In this document: positions 1 to 8,796 of the stretch, piece after piece | Layout of the letters: each line of letters starts with the position of its first letter | Position numbering within the stretch: position 1 is the stretch's first letter | From: Polynucleobacter duraquae | Lineage (GTDB): Bacteria; Pseudomonadota; Gammaproteobacteria; Burkholderiales; Burkholderiaceae | Reading direction: 5' to 3' | Assembly: GCF_000973625.1 (NCBI RefSeq) | Contig: NZ_CP007501.1 | Span: 124,001 to 188,000, forward strand | Length of the DNA stretch: 64,000 nucleotides | The notes under the pieces: generated by a model | What the model saw: only the letters and a program-made list of their open reading frames with translations | What the model was told of the DNA's origin: nothing | The model's database searches: none | Program-made: the position numbers and the translations under genes

Positions 1-298
1 GCGAATAAATATGCGGCTCCAAACTGCTTGGAGCAAGTTGTTGGGTTTTGGCTAACCAGTCAAACGTCGCTTCATGTAATAGGCTGGCTGCATCTGCATC
101 GTTAGCGGCGCAGTAGAGTTCAGTTCGATTGCAGGTAGACAGGATTGTGGCCTCAGGCAGGCCGGCCTGATTCGCGCCAACGAGATGTTGGCGAAGATCG
201 TGCAACGCTTCTTGAAGAAATTCAGGGTCAAAGGCGACCTTTTCCCGAATAGCGACCGGCGCTGTGTGATGATTGATGCCGAGTGTCAACAACTTCAT
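1..298 (-). CDS. hemA: Glutamyl-tRNA reductase, N-terminal part (runs off the left edge)
   Basis: Makes glutamate-1-semialdehyde from glutamyl-tRNA(Glu) with NADPH, the first committed step of tetrapyrrole synthesis by the C5 route. Reading leftwards from the ATG at 298-296 gives 99 residues beginning MKLLTLGINHHTAPVAIRE, the family's standard N-terminus. The STCNRTELYC motif holds the catalytic cysteine (about residue 56) that forms the thioester with the glutamyl group. The C-terminal NADPH-binding and dimerisation domains lie outside the window. The start is only 19 bases from the start assigned to the next gene on the other strand, so the two promoters must overlap or lie inside the opposite genes. 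Confidence 0.95.
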   Translation of the reverse strand, partial: MKLLTLGINHHTAPVAIREKVAFDPEFLQEALHDLRQHLVGANQAGLPEATILSTCNRTELYCAANDADAASLLHEATFDWLAKTQQLAPSSLEPHIYS

Positions 299-317
299 AA
301 TGGTGATTATAGATTTG

Positions 318-608
318 ATGGCAGAAACAATGGGGGTGGCAATGGGGTTTTTAGCTTTTCTGGTGATTGGTGGTCTAACTGGCGTATTTGCCTTGGTTTT
401 TTACCCAGGAAAACGTCAATCTAAGCCAAGGGCTAAGAAATTCCTTATGGCGGTCTTGGTTGGCAGTGTTGCTGCTCTAGCTAGTTCCTATACAGGTCAA
501 TCTACAGGTTTATTTCAGTCAGGTCAGATGCTAGAGTGGCTCAGCGCCATAGTGGCAGCATGTTTGGCTGGTTACCTCTACGCAGTACTTTCTAGAAATG
601 CACCTTAG
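318..608 (+). CDS. Small membrane protein, GlsB/YeaQ/YmgE-like
   Basis: A 96-residue protein with about three hydrophobic segments. The first (GFLAFLVIGGLTGVF) ends in YPGKR, resembling the 'GLxAG...PG' pattern of the GlsB/YeaQ/YmgE (transglycosylase-associated) membrane proteins, whose function is poorly known. The family call is tentative. The start is uncertain: in-frame ATGs occur at 300, 318, 330 and 342, and none has a good ribosome-binding site; 318 puts about ten residues before the first membrane segment. It is divergent from hemA. Its TAG stop overlaps the stop of the converging toxin gene (605-608). Confidence 0.6.
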   Translation: MAETMGVAMGFLAFLVIGGLTGVFALVFYPGKRQSKPRAKKFLMAVLVGSVAALASSYTGQSTGLFQSGQMLEWLSAIVAACLAGYLYAVLSRNAP

Positions 609-931
609 GCTAAGCCTAACCAAAGCGCTAGGGCTCTGTTGACTCGTACCATCATGACGTCATTGAGCTCGCCAATTACAGATCCAATTTTTTCACTTCG
701 AATTGACATGATCTTATCAATCTGAACTTGTGATGCTCGGGTTAGCCCATTGGCTTCATTGGGTTCAATATCAAGTCGGAAGATTGGAGCTTGTTTAATT
801 TCACTGGATATCAAGGCAACCGTTACCGTTGCATGAATATCACTGAAAACGTCCGATTGAAGTACTAAGGCTGGTCTCGGCTTTCCAAAGTCACCCTGCA
901 TAGCAACCGTTACCACGTTGCCACGCTTCAC
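605..931 (-). CDS. MazF/PemK-family endoribonuclease toxin
   Basis: A 108-residue protein with the MazF/PemK fold signature: an N-terminal RGNVVTVAMQGDFGKPRPALVLQ strand-loop-strand and a middle LTRASQVQIDKIMSI segment holding the conserved polar and basic residues of the active site. Family members cut mRNA at short sequences and stop growth when their antitoxin is lost. The start ATG overlaps the stop of the upstream antitoxin by four bases, so translation is probably coupled. The operon promoter should lie at about 1144-1214. The exact cleavage sequence cannot be told from sequence. Confidence 0.85.
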   Translation of the reverse strand: MKRGNVVTVAMQGDFGKPRPALVLQSDVFSDIHATVTVALISSEIKQAPIFRLDIEPNEANGLTRASQVQIDKIMSIRSEKIGSVIGELNDVMMVRVNRALALWLGLA

Positions 932-1143
932 GCTTCATCCAAATCTGCTAATGAGTCATCGAGAAAGGACATCAGCTCATTGTCTGCTCGATCGGCAGCG
1001 GCTACTAGAGCTGATTGGCGACGACATTCTTCAAAAAAGCCAGGGGCTTGAGTATCTGGAACCCATATTTGAATAGGCCGTAATCCAGCATCTCTGAGGG
1101 CTAGCCGGTGTTTTTGGACTCTAAGCGCGGCATTTGAAGGCAT
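928..1143 (-). CDS. MazE-type antitoxin (DUF3018-like)
   Basis: A 71-residue protein directly upstream of the toxin and overlapping it by four bases. The N-terminus (SNAALRVQKHRLALRDAGLRPIQIWVPDT) matches the short antitoxins annotated as MazE-like/DUF3018: a basic, probably DNA-binding half followed by the 'RxxQIWVPD' strand. The acidic C-terminus (DNELMSFLDDSLADLDEA) is the expected toxin-binding tail. Such antitoxins repress their own operon, alone or with the toxin, which fits the two palindromes just upstream. The family assignment is from recognition and is fairly secure from context. Confidence 0.8.
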   Translation of the reverse strand: MPSNAALRVQKHRLALRDAGLRPIQIWVPDTQAPGFFEECRRQSALVAAADRADNELMSFLDDSLADLDEA

Positions 1144-1165
1144 TTTTTTTAGACTCTTTATTTAA

Positions 1166-1207
1166 GTTACATGTAACATTTTAACTTACTTATTTGTTAC
1201 ATGTAAT
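1166..1207 (-). promoter_or_regulatory. Paired palindromic operator upstream of the toxin-antitoxin operon
   Basis: Two copies of the dyad TTACATGTAA lie 23 bases or more upstream of the antitoxin start. One is the perfect 12-mer GTTACATGTAAC at 1166-1177; the other is GTTACATGTAAT at 1196-1207. Their centres are 30 bp apart, about three helical turns, so both face the same side of the DNA. This is the layout expected for cooperative autorepression by an antitoxin dimer; binding itself is inferred. The same stretch must also hold signals for the end of the neighbouring ung gene. Confidence 0.7.
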
Positions 1208-1214
1208 GTAAAGG

Positions 1215-1985
1215 TCAATTCCCTGCAGAAAACAAGTCCAACCAGTTTGGATTGTTTCTATCTACCCAGATGATCGGCTTTAGACCCAGCTTCAGTAACC
1301 ACTCATTAGCCTTAGTGAAGTGCCCACAACTTGCCTTAGCACCAAGCTCTAGGAAGGGTCGATCTGTTTTATAGACCCCTAGCCCAGAAGGGTGTGAGGA
1401 TTGGAGAATCAATTGATCTGGTGCTGCTTCAATAAGGGATAACTTGGATTGGGCATGACCTCCCCACAGCATCCAAACCAGATTGGGCTTTTGCTGCGCT
1501 AAGGCACTTATCAGTCGATCGATGAGGGATTTCCAACCCAGATTGGCGTGACTGCCTGCTTCACCCAATTTGACACTGAGAGCGGTATTGAGAAGTAAAA
1601 CGCCTTGCTCAGCCCAAGAATGAAGATCCCCATTCTTAAGAGCGCCAAAACCTTCCAGTGCTAGCGCCTTGCTGATATTACGTAAGGAGCTCGGAAATTG
1701 GCGAGAATTTATCGGAATATTGCTCGGTATGGAAAAAGCCAAACCCTGAGCTAGCCCAGGAGAGTGATACGGATCTTGCCCCAAGATGACTACCTTAACT
1801 TGATTAAGCGGAGTCAGCGAGAGTGCTTTGAAGAAATTCTGAGGCTCTGGACCAATCTTCTCGAACTCTTTATTGAGCTCAGCCCTGAGATTAGCCTGGA
1901 GTTGTTGCCACTCAGGGGATTCAAAATAGTCTCCGAGTAGAGTGCGCCAATCTTCTGGAATATCAGCTGCAGAAAATGAATGCAT
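1215..1985 (-). CDS. ung: Uracil-DNA glycosylase, family 1
   Basis: Removes uracil from DNA to begin base excision repair. The 256-residue protein has the water-activating loop GQDPYH (69-74, catalytic Asp70) and the HPSGLG minor-groove loop (198-203), the two signature motifs of family 1 enzymes. The length is somewhat above the usual 225-230 residues because of a C-terminal tail after the FTKANEWL segment. The gene begins one base inside the stop of the upstream M61 peptidase gene (TAATG), so the two are probably co-transcribed. Confidence 0.95.
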   Translation of the reverse strand: MHSFSAADIPEDWRTLLGDYFESPEWQQLQANLRAELNKEFEKIGPEPQNFFKALSLTPLNQVKVVILGQDPYHSPGLAQGLAFSIPSNIPINSRQFPSSLRNISKALALEGFGALKNGDLHSWAEQGVLLLNTALSVKLGEAGSHANLGWKSLIDRLISALAQQKPNLVWMLWGGHAQSKLSLIEAAPDQLILQSSHPSGLGVYKTDRPFLELGAKASCGHFTKANEWLLKLGLKPIIWVDRNNPNWLDLFSAGN

Positions 1986-3769
1986 TACTCAGTCGGAGTG
2001 AGTATGTACTGGGCTGGAATTTGATCATCCTCAAGAACGGTCATACACTCATGCTCTAAGTCATCTCGGTAAAAGCAAATCTGAATGATTTGCCCTGTGA
2101 TCAAGTAAGATAAAATTTCATCCCAGCGAGCAGCAATAACACGCTCACCATTGATGCTAGCCAGAAGATCTCCTGTAGCTAGACCAGCCAATTGCGCAGC
2201 ACCACCGTCGAGTACGTGGGTTACCTTTAGCCAGCCACCTACTTCAGTGTGACGCAACCCAAGTTGCAATTTAATTTGCTCAAGCTTGGAATGGGTTTTT
2301 TGTTTTACTGCAATAGTTTGGGAGTTAATCCATTTCTGAATTGGAATATCTTCAGTACCAAAAATGTAGCGAGATTGAAACTCATTCCAGGTTTTTGAGA
2401 ACCCTCTGCCAAGTAGTTTGAGTATCAACTCGTCCAGGCCATCTTCAGCAATGCCATCCAGCGTTACCCCATGAGTTTGCCAAATGAGACGCATCAAATC
2501 ATCTAAGGATTGGCGGTTGCTTGTAAATGCACGAATCTTGAGATCTAAACCTAAAGCGAGCAAGGCGCCCTTGCCGTAATAACTCACGACTGAATTCGGC
2601 GTGTTCTCATCGGCTTGGTAATACTTAGTCCAAGCATCAAAAGAGCTGTCCGCTAGGCTTTGCTTCAATCTACCAGGCCCACGCAAAATACCATTCCAAT
2701 TATTAGTCACTAGCTTGAGGTAGGTTTTGAGATCAATGCGTTTGCTACGGAATAATTGCAAGTCATCGTAGTAACTCGTAAAGCCTTCAAATAACCACAG
2801 TAAACGAGTATGGTTTCTGCGATCAAGTTGATAGGGTTGAAATGCTTTTGGCTGAATGCGTTTAACTAACCAAGCATGGAAGTATTCATGACTACAGAGG
2901 CCTAAAAACTCACGATAAGATACCTCATCAACCGGGGAATTTATTTGGGGAATCTGATCACGACGGCATAGCAGGGCGGTGCTATTGCGATGTTCGAGTC
3001 CGCCATATCCAGAGAGAACCGCATTCACCAAAAATAAATAATTCTGGAAAGGTGCTTTCTTAGTCTTAGGCTCAAAGAGATTAATTGTGCTGGTACAGAT
3101 AGCCTGAAGATCTTTTGCTAAGCGCTCAAGATCAATTTCATGGATGCAACCTTGAATAGCCATGGCGTGTGACGCGCCACTTGATTGCCAATGTGCAATC
3201 TGAAACTCACCCATCGCAATCGGATGATCTAAGAGATCGTCATAATTTTTGGCGAGATAAAAGCCGTAACCTTGATCATCTACTTTGGCTTGTTGCAAGC
3301 CCGTTTGAACAGTCCAGGAGTTCGCGCAAGTATCTTGAGGAGGAACTAAGACTACAGCACAGGGTAAAGACTCCTGCCCCTTGACTGCTAAACATAAACT
3401 GCTTGGGTTGATAAAAGCACGCTCAGTATCTAGATAGGCGGCTCGTACTGAAGAATCAAATGCATATACCGTTGTGAGGATTTCTACTGCACCAGCTACC
3501 TTGGGTAAGCACCATTGATCATTATCAATTCGCTCTAAGACCAGCGCTTGATTTGGCTTATTTAGTGCAAACGCCTCGATCGTTTCAATTTGTTTGCTGA
3601 AATCACGTATTAAATAGCTTCCCGGAATCCAAGCGGGCATCTGCAAAATCTGTCCGTTGGGCGAGGGATTCTGAATGTGTAGCTTCACATGAAAGCGGTG
3701 ACCGTGTAAATCCGCCGACCAAATGGTGTACTGGATTGCTGGTAGATCAGAGGTATTTAATTTATTCAT
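1985..3769 (-). CDS. M61-family metallopeptidase with PDZ domain
   Basis: A 594-residue protein of the glycyl-aminopeptidase (M61) family. It has an N-terminal beta domain, the zinc motif HEYFH at 294-298 followed downstream by the LFEGFTSYYDD helix supplying the third ligand, and a C-terminal PDZ domain (GGWLKVTHVLDGGAAQLAG, GDLLASINGE). No signal peptide is evident, so it probably acts in the cytoplasm. The substrate is unknown; characterised relatives release N-terminal Gly or Ala. It sits in a run dsbC-M61-ung on the minus strand, 12 bases after dsbC. Confidence 0.88.
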   Translation of the reverse strand: MNKLNTSDLPAIQYTIWSADLHGHRFHVKLHIQNPSPNGQILQMPAWIPGSYLIRDFSKQIETIEAFALNKPNQALVLERIDNDQWCLPKVAGAVEILTTVYAFDSSVRAAYLDTERAFINPSSLCLAVKGQESLPCAVVLVPPQDTCANSWTVQTGLQQAKVDDQGYGFYLAKNYDDLLDHPIAMGEFQIAHWQSSGASHAMAIQGCIHEIDLERLAKDLQAICTSTINLFEPKTKKAPFQNYLFLVNAVLSGYGGLEHRNSTALLCRRDQIPQINSPVDEVSYREFLGLCSHEYFHAWLVKRIQPKAFQPYQLDRRNHTRLLWLFEGFTSYYDDLQLFRSKRIDLKTYLKLVTNNWNGILRGPGRLKQSLADSSFDAWTKYYQADENTPNSVVSYYGKGALLALGLDLKIRAFTSNRQSLDDLMRLIWQTHGVTLDGIAEDGLDELILKLLGRGFSKTWNEFQSRYIFGTEDIPIQKWINSQTIAVKQKTHSKLEQIKLQLGLRHTEVGGWLKVTHVLDGGAAQLAGLATGDLLASINGERVIAARWDEILSYLITGQIIQICFYRDDLEHECMTVLEDDQIPAQYILTPTE

Positions 3770-3781
3770 TAGGGTTACCTC

Positions 3782-4498
3782 TCACTTCAGGCTGCTAAAT
3801 TTCTTTTCAATATCGGTGATTTGAACTGCACCTGGAAAGCGACTGCCATCAGTAAAGAAAATAGTAGGCGTACCCGTAATGCCATAGGTTTTGGCAAAGG
3901 TCATATTTTTATCTAAAGGTGTGCTGCAGTCGCCCTTGCCGGTAGGTGTAATGCCATTGATCATCCAATCAACATAGGCTTTTTGGGGATCTGCAGAGCA
4001 CCAAATCTGTTTCGACTTTTGCGCGGAGTCAGCTGAGAGAATCGGAATAAGGTAGGTATAGACCGTAACGTTATCTAATTGCTGCAAGGATTTATCTAAA
4101 CGCTTACAGTAGCCGCAATTCGGGTCGGAAAAAACAGCTAACTGTCGACTGCCATTACCTCGTACTACTTTTAAAGCATTTGATGAATTGAGTTCAGACC
4201 ATTTAATGCGATTAAGGTCTACCTGTTTTTGCTCCGTAATATTTTTTCCAGTAGCGATCTCAATGATTTCGCCTTGGATTAAATATTTACTATTCGCATC
4301 GGTATAAAAAATCTCATTTCCAACTAACACTTCATATATGCCGGAAATGGGTGATTGAGAGACACTTTTGATTTTGGTGTTTTGGCCAATCTTCTTTTGA
4401 AGCTCAGATCGAACTTGCTGTTCCGATTGCGCGTTGACTGTTCCTACTAAAAATACTAGAGAGCACGCTAAAGCGAGAGTAGAAAGTAATTTATTCAA
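3782..4498 (-). CDS. dsbC: Periplasmic thiol:disulfide interchange protein DsbC
   Basis: A disulfide isomerase that corrects wrong disulfides in periplasmic proteins. The start chosen is TTG at 4498: it gives a clean signal peptide ([23 protein letters not shown]), and GGAG (plus-strand CTCC, 4508-4511) stands nine bases before it. The upstream ATGs at 4507 and 4525 would add 3 or 9 residues, and the 4507 ATG touches the GGAG directly. The mature protein has an N-terminal dimerisation domain and a thioredoxin domain with active site CGYC (128-131 in this numbering). A second cysteine pair lies nearer the C-terminus. The start overlaps the end of the hydroxylase gene by eight bases. Confidence 0.9.
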   Translation of the reverse strand: MNKLLSTLALACSLVFLVGTVNAQSEQQVRSELQKKIGQNTKIKSVSQSPISGIYEVLVGNEIFYTDANSKYLIQGEIIEIATGKNITEQKQVDLNRIKWSELNSSNALKVVRGNGSRQLAVFSDPNCGYCKRLDKSLQQLDNVTVYTYLIPILSADSAQKSKQIWCSADPQKAYVDWMINGITPTGKGDCSTPLDKNMTFAKTYGITGTPTIFFTDGSRFPGAVQITDIEKKFSSLK

Positions 4499-5765
4499 AA
4501 TCAGCATCTCCGAGAGCGCGCTCAATGAGGCGCCGTTTAATGAAGTGACTACGATTGACCATACCCAATCCCCAATTACGTAATTGCCTTTCAGTACTAC
4601 TACTTGCTGAAAAAAGTTTTTTAAGTTTATCTGTTACCCAAAGTAATGCACTGGTGTCGCCTTGACGTTGTCTTTCATAGCGACGCAGTAGCACTATGTC
4701 ATTGAGTAGCCGAAAAGATTCTCGTTTACTCAGCACGTGAAGTAGTGATGCAACATCTCTGAGACCTAAATTTAAGCCTTGTCCTGCTAATGGATGAATG
4801 ACATGAGCCGCATCTCCAATCAGCACTACCTTGGGATTTTCAGCTGGGCCAATGAAGCGACTCGCCTGAATTCTTCTAAGAGGAAAAGTGGCTGGTATCG
4901 AATTGAGCTTGAGCTCCCCAAGTTGAGCAGCTATTGCTCCATTAGCAATCGAGGAAAACTTTTCAGCCCAGTCTGCAAAATCCAGTTTTAAAAGATCCGC
5001 AGCATTTTCTGGCGAGGTTGACCATACCATCGATACCTGTTTATTTGGTAGCGGTAACATCGCCACAATATCGCCGCCGGGTAAAAACCATTGATAAGCA
5101 GTTTCTAAATGGGCGCTACTACAAATCCAATTGGCTACCGCGGCATTTTGCGAGTAGCTTTCCTCTTTTGCAGAAATCCCTAACTCCGAGCGGATGGGTG
5201 AATTAGCACCATCAGCAGCAATCAGGAGTTGGGCTCTTAAGCTTGAACCATCTTTTAGGTGGAGTAGAACCCCATCATCAATGGTTTGAATTTTTTCGAC
5301 TGCGCCATTCATACGCTCTAATTTATTTTGGAAGCGTGAGGCTTGATCCAGGGTGTGCTCGATCAGATTCGATTCGCCAATCCAGGCTAGCTGGGGAGTA
5401 CCAGCTTCAAAAGCAGATAGATGCAGCTGATCCTGACTTTCACCGCGATCACCAAAAATCCGCATATCTCGAACAGCTTGCATACGACTGTGATCAACGG
5501 CATCCCAAACTTGTAGATGGGCTAATAGTTTTTGGGTGCCGGGAGAAAAAGCATAGATACGTTGGCCCCATTGACTGCCCTCGGGGGCAGCAACCACTTG
5601 ACCTAAATCGGGGGCAATTTGAACCGTTTGCAGCCCAAGTTGCGCTAGACCTAAGGCACAAGCCTTGCCCACTATGCCTCCGCCGACTACGGCAATATCT
5701 ACAGTCCGTATCTGAGAGGTATTTTTAGGTAATTTAATCGAGGTATTTGGGTGAACTTCTGACAT
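4491..5765 (-). CDS. UbiH/UbiF/COQ6-family FAD-dependent hydroxylase
   Basis: A 424-residue aromatic-ring monooxygenase of the ubiquinone synthesis family. The N-terminus has the FAD-binding [16 protein letters not shown]ossmann motif, and [20 protein letters not shown] (around residues 315-334) is the second FAD motif typical of UbiH, UbiI and UbiF. Which ring position it hydroxylates (C1, C5 or C6) cannot be decided from sequence. A Coq7-type hydroxylase is present elsewhere in the window, so the C6 step is probably not its job. It is upstream of dsbC and divergent from ychF with a 39-base gap. Confidence 0.87.
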   Translation of the reverse strand: MSEVHPNTSIKLPKNTSQIRTVDIAVVGGGIVGKACALGLAQLGLQTVQIAPDLGQVVAAPEGSQWGQRIYAFSPGTQKLLAHLQVWDAVDHSRMQAVRDMRIFGDRGESQDQLHLSAFEAGTPQLAWIGESNLIEHTLDQASRFQNKLERMNGAVEKIQTIDDGVLLHLKDGSSLRAQLLIAADGANSPIRSELGISAKEESYSQNAAVANWICSSAHLETAYQWFLPGGDIVAMLPLPNKQVSMVWSTSPENAADLLKLDFADWAEKFSSIANGAIAAQLGELKLNSIPATFPLRRIQASRFIGPAENPKVVLIGDAAHVIHPLAGQGLNLGLRDVASLLHVLSKRESFRLLNDIVLLRRYERQRQGDTSALLWVTDKLKKLFSASSSTERQLRNWGLGMVNRSHFIKRRLIERALGDADFE

Positions 5766-5804
5766 ATCTCGATGATATCGAAACTAGCCCTTTACAATAC
5801 AGCC

Positions 5805-6899
5805 ATGTCTTTGAAATGTGGCATCGTCGGCCTGCCTAACGTCGGCAAATCTACCCTTTTTAACGCGCTTACCAAGGCTGGAATCGCGGCAGAAAACTAT
5901 CCTTTCTGCACGATCGAGCCTAATGTAGGTGTGGTCGAGGTTCCTGATCCCCGTCTTGCCGCTTTGGCTGAGATCGTCAAGCCCGAGCGCATCCTGCCTG
6001 CAGCTGTCGAATTTGTCGATATTGCGGGATTAGTGGCTGGTGCCTCCAAAGGCGAAGGTCTAGGGAATCAATTTTTAGCCAATATTCGTGAAACTGACGC
6101 TATTACCCATGTGGTGCGCTGTTTTGAGGATGCCAATGTGATCCACGTAGCCGGAAAGATTGACCCAATCTCCGATATCGCCGTGATCGACACCGAATTG
6201 GCTCTGTCAGATTTAACTACAGTTGAAAAAACGCTACAGCGCTCAAGTAAGGCGGCAAAGTCAGGTAATGACAAAGAGGCTACAGCCTTAGTGGCTGTGC
6301 TGACCAAAGTGCAGGCTCACTTAGATCAAGCGCAGCCGGTACGCAGCATGAAGCTGACTGAAGAAGAAAACTTGCTCTTAAAGCCGCTCTGCTTAATCAC
6401 AGCAAAGCCGGCAATGTATATCGCTAACGTTAAAGAAGACGGTTTTGAAAATAATCCTCATTTAGAGGCGGTTATTCAGCATGCAGCCAAAGAGGGTGCT
6501 CCAGTAGTGGCGGTATGCGCCGCAATCGAGGCTGAGATTGCTGATTTGGATGATGCTGATAAAGCGGAGTTTCTTGCCGATCTCGGTATGGAGGAGTCTG
6601 GCTTGGATCGGGTGATTCGGGCGGGTTATAAGTTATTAGGGCTACAGACCTACTTTACCGCTGGTGTTAAAGAGGTGCGCGCCTGGACTATTCATCAAGG
6701 TGATACTGCTCCCCAGGCTGCTGGGGTAATTCATACGGACTTTGAACGTGGCTTTATTCGTGCGCAAACTATTGCATATGAAGACTTTGTGCAATTCAAG
6801 GGCGAGTCTGGTGCCAAAGAGGCTGGCAAGATGCGTGCCGAAGGTAAGGAGTATGTTGTTAAAGATGGTGATGTATTAAATTTCCTCTTTAACGTTTAA
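5805..6899 (+). CDS. ychF: Redox-regulated ATPase YchF (OLA1/Obg family)
   Basis: A ribosome- and tRNA-linked P-loop ATPase of 364 residues. G1 is GLPNVGKST (9-17). The G4 position reads NVKE instead of NKxD, the change that makes YchF prefer ATP over GTP, and a C-terminal TGS domain follows. The start at 5805 gives the family N-terminus [16 protein letters not shown]; an in-frame start at 5772 would add eleven unconserved residues. No ribosome-binding site is visible, while TACAAT lies at 5793-5798, six bases before the ATG, so the message may be leaderless. A strong terminator follows. Confidence 0.95.
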   Translation: MSLKCGIVGLPNVGKSTLFNALTKAGIAAENYPFCTIEPNVGVVEVPDPRLAALAEIVKPERILPAAVEFVDIAGLVAGASKGEGLGNQFLANIRETDAITHVVRCFEDANVIHVAGKIDPISDIAVIDTELALSDLTTVEKTLQRSSKAAKSGNDKEATALVAVLTKVQAHLDQAQPVRSMKLTEEENLLLKPLCLITAKPAMYIANVKEDGFENNPHLEAVIQHAAKEGAPVVAVCAAIEAEIADLDDADKAEFLADLGMEESGLDRVIRAGYKLLGLQTYFTAGVKEVRAWTIHQGDTAPQAAGVIHTDFERGFIRAQTIAYEDFVQFKGESGAKEAGKMRAEGKEYVVKDGDVLNFLFNV

Positions 6900-6915
6900 A
6901 GCATCATCCTTAAAG

Positions 6916-6943
6916 AAAAAGCCCTTATTACTAAGGGCTTTTT
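6916..6943 (+). terminator. Rho-independent terminator after ychF (probably bidirectional)
   Basis: The 12-bp arms AAAAAGCCCTTA and TAAGGGCTTTTT enclose a TTAC loop, with T-runs on both strands. It sits 17 bases after the ychF stop and just before the stop of the converging regulator gene (6964), so it can serve both. Confidence 0.92.
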
Positions 6944-6963
6944 TACTTTCTTGCGGGAAGTTA

Positions 6964-7314
6964 TTAACCCGCTTTGACAGCCTTTTCTAGGCACTTAGAA
7001 ATTTCTTCATAGCGCTTGATGGCAACCTTGGTGGGCACCACTTCTTTTTTGCGCCCGTCTTCATTCGCTGCCATCTTGATGTAGCCCATGGCGCTGAGAT
7101 TCTTGAGGCGTCCGTGCAGAGTAGCTTGAGAGCCAAACTCAGACATTGAAATTAAATCGCCTACCAATAGGGGCTGCTCAGCATGAAAACTCAAAATAAT
7201 TTTGTCCAGAAGACTCTCTTCAATGGAGTCGAGTTTTTTGCCGGGGTTAATTCGATCAAGAACATCAATCAAATTCAGAAAACGAATATAGCAAGAGGAT
7301 TTAGTGGTCGACAT
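6964..7314 (-). CDS. Small winged-helix (MarR-like) transcriptional regulator
   Basis: A 116-residue protein whose centre (DLISMSEFGSQATLHGRLKNLSAMGYIKMAANEDGRKKEVVPTKVAIKRYEEI, described here by its ends) reads as helix-turn-helix plus wing: 'S.ATLHGRLKNL..MGYI' is the recognition helix and 'DGRKKEVVPT' the wing of MarR-type proteins. It is shorter than usual MarR proteins (about 140-150) at the N-terminal dimerisation helix. It is divergent from the membrane-protein gene at 7419, a possible target. Ligand and regulon are unknown. Confidence 0.7.
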   Translation of the reverse strand: MSTTKSSCYIRFLNLIDVLDRINPGKKLDSIEESLLDKIILSFHAEQPLLVGDLISMSEFGSQATLHGRLKNLSAMGYIKMAANEDGRKKEVVPTKVAIKRYEEISKCLEKAVKAG

Positions 7315-7418
7315 AAACGATTAAAGATTTAGAGGGCTATTCGCCTAAGGGTTAACGATGAGAGTATATACCTGCATAAGTTTGATGGCTAGGATGACAT
7401 AGTATTAATTTAATTAAC

Positions 7419-7985
7419 ATGTCGGCAATCATGAAAAAAATAGTTTTAGAGTGGCCTTTAGGGTTTTTAATTAGTTCGCTAGCGTACACAATTTTGTTTT
7501 ATGTCAATGATTGGCTCACCACTCACCTCACTTTTGGCTTAGGGGTGAATTGGATCTATCTACCTGCAGGCCTTCGTTTATTTCTTACTCTGATATTTGG
7601 CTTGCCGGGCGCATTGGGAATAGCCATCGCATCATTTTTTATTAGTTATTTAGGACCTTTCCCTCGAGAACTCACAACCTGCATGGGCATTGGTTTGATT
7701 TCCGGCTTTGCACCCTATTTAGCTAGAGTCTTTGTATTGAGGAATATAGATATCTCATCTGATCTGAGTAATTTGACTTTACCGAAGTTGGTAATTTGCA
7801 CTTTGATTTATGCAGCCTTGAGCGCAGGCTTGCATCAATGGTGGTTTTCGGTCCGAAGTCTTGATGAGACCGGAAGCTTCAATCACTTCTTGGTAATGCT
7901 AATTGGTGATGTGCTTGGAACAATAGTATTCGTTGGGCTGATTAAAGTCGGGCTAGATTTATTGAGACCCTCAAAGCTTACCTAA
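7419..7985 (+). CDS. Integral membrane protein of unknown function (weakly MASE1-like)
   Basis: A 188-residue protein with about five predicted membrane segments. The stretch [20 protein letters not shown] followed by [10 protein letters not shown] recalls the start of MASE1 sensor membrane domains, but no signalling output domain follows, so the resemblance may be superficial. A second ATG lies at 7431. The gene is divergent from the small winged-helix gene and converges with trpC, overlapping its stop by four bases. I do not recognise a function. Confidence 0.65.
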   Translation: MSAIMKKIVLEWPLGFLISSLAYTILFYVNDWLTTHLTFGLGVNWIYLPAGLRLFLTLIFGLPGALGIAIASFFISYLGPFPRELTTCMGIGLISGFAPYLARVFVLRNIDISSDLSNLTLPKLVICTLIYAALSAGLHQWWFSVRSLDETGSFNHFLVMLIGDVLGTIVFVGLIKVGLDLLRPSKLT

Positions 7986-8785
7986 TTAAATAATTCGCTC
8001 AGAGCTGCTCCAGGATCGTTAGCCCGCATGAATGCTTCGCCCACTAAGAATGCATTGATCTGATGATCACGCATCAATTGCACATCTGCACGATTCATGA
8101 TTCCAGATTCAGTAACCAGAGTTATTCCAGTAGGAACCATTGATAGCAAGGACAGGGTTGTTTGAAGGGTAACTTCAAAAGTCTTCAGGTTGCGATTATT
8201 GATTCCAAGCAATGACGTTTTTAATTCAAGGGCTTGCTCTAGCTCGGGAGCGCTATGAACTTCAACGAGGACATCGAGACCGAGTTCATGAGCACAAGCT
8301 TCTAACTCCTTCATTTGATTGAGTTCTAAGCAGGCCACAATAAGCAAAACAGCATCAGCACCGATTGCCCTTGCTTCGTAGACTTGATAGGGATCGATCG
8401 TAAAGTCTTTGCGTAAGACTGGAATATTGCATGCAGCTCTTGCGGCCTGAAGATAAGCATTAGCCCCCTGAAAATAATCTTTATCTGTGAGTACAGATAA
8501 ACAGGCTGCTCCATTTTTTTCGTAAGACTGAGCGATTTCAGCAGGCTGAAAATTCTCTCGTAAGATTCCTTTGCTGGGACTAGCTTTCTTAATCTCGGTA
8601 ATTACGCCGGCTTTGCCCGCCGCGATCTTTCGCTCGATAGATTGAATAAAGCCTCGCGGTTTTAAGAGTGCATTACGATTATTTTCTTCGGCCTGATCGC
8701 GTTGATTAGCTAAAGAGATCTTTTTCAAATCGGCAGCGATCTCTATTTTTTTGGTAGCAACAATTTTGTCGAGGATATCGCTCAT
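7982..8785 (-). CDS. trpC: Indole-3-glycerol phosphate synthase
   Basis: A 267-residue single-domain enzyme that closes CdRP to indole-3-glycerol phosphate in tryptophan synthesis. The family pattern is present: [12 protein letters not shown] near residue 63 (catalytic Lys), [34 protein letters not shown] and VTESGI. It is the last gene of the trpE-G-D-C run, 11 bases after trpD. It is not fused to trpF, unlike the enterobacterial enzyme; trpF and trpAB are outside the window. Confidence 0.96.
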   Translation of the reverse strand: MSDILDKIVATKKIEIAADLKKISLANQRDQAEENNRNALLKPRGFIQSIERKIAAGKAGVITEIKKASPSKGILRENFQPAEIAQSYEKNGAACLSVLTDKDYFQGANAYLQAARAACNIPVLRKDFTIDPYQVYEARAIGADAVLLIVACLELNQMKELEACAHELGLDVLVEVHSAPELEQALELKTSLLGINNRNLKTFEVTLQTTLSLLSMVPTGITLVTESGIMNRADVQLMRDHQINAFLVGEAFMRANDPGAALSELFN

Positions 8786-8796
8786 GAAGATCTTAA

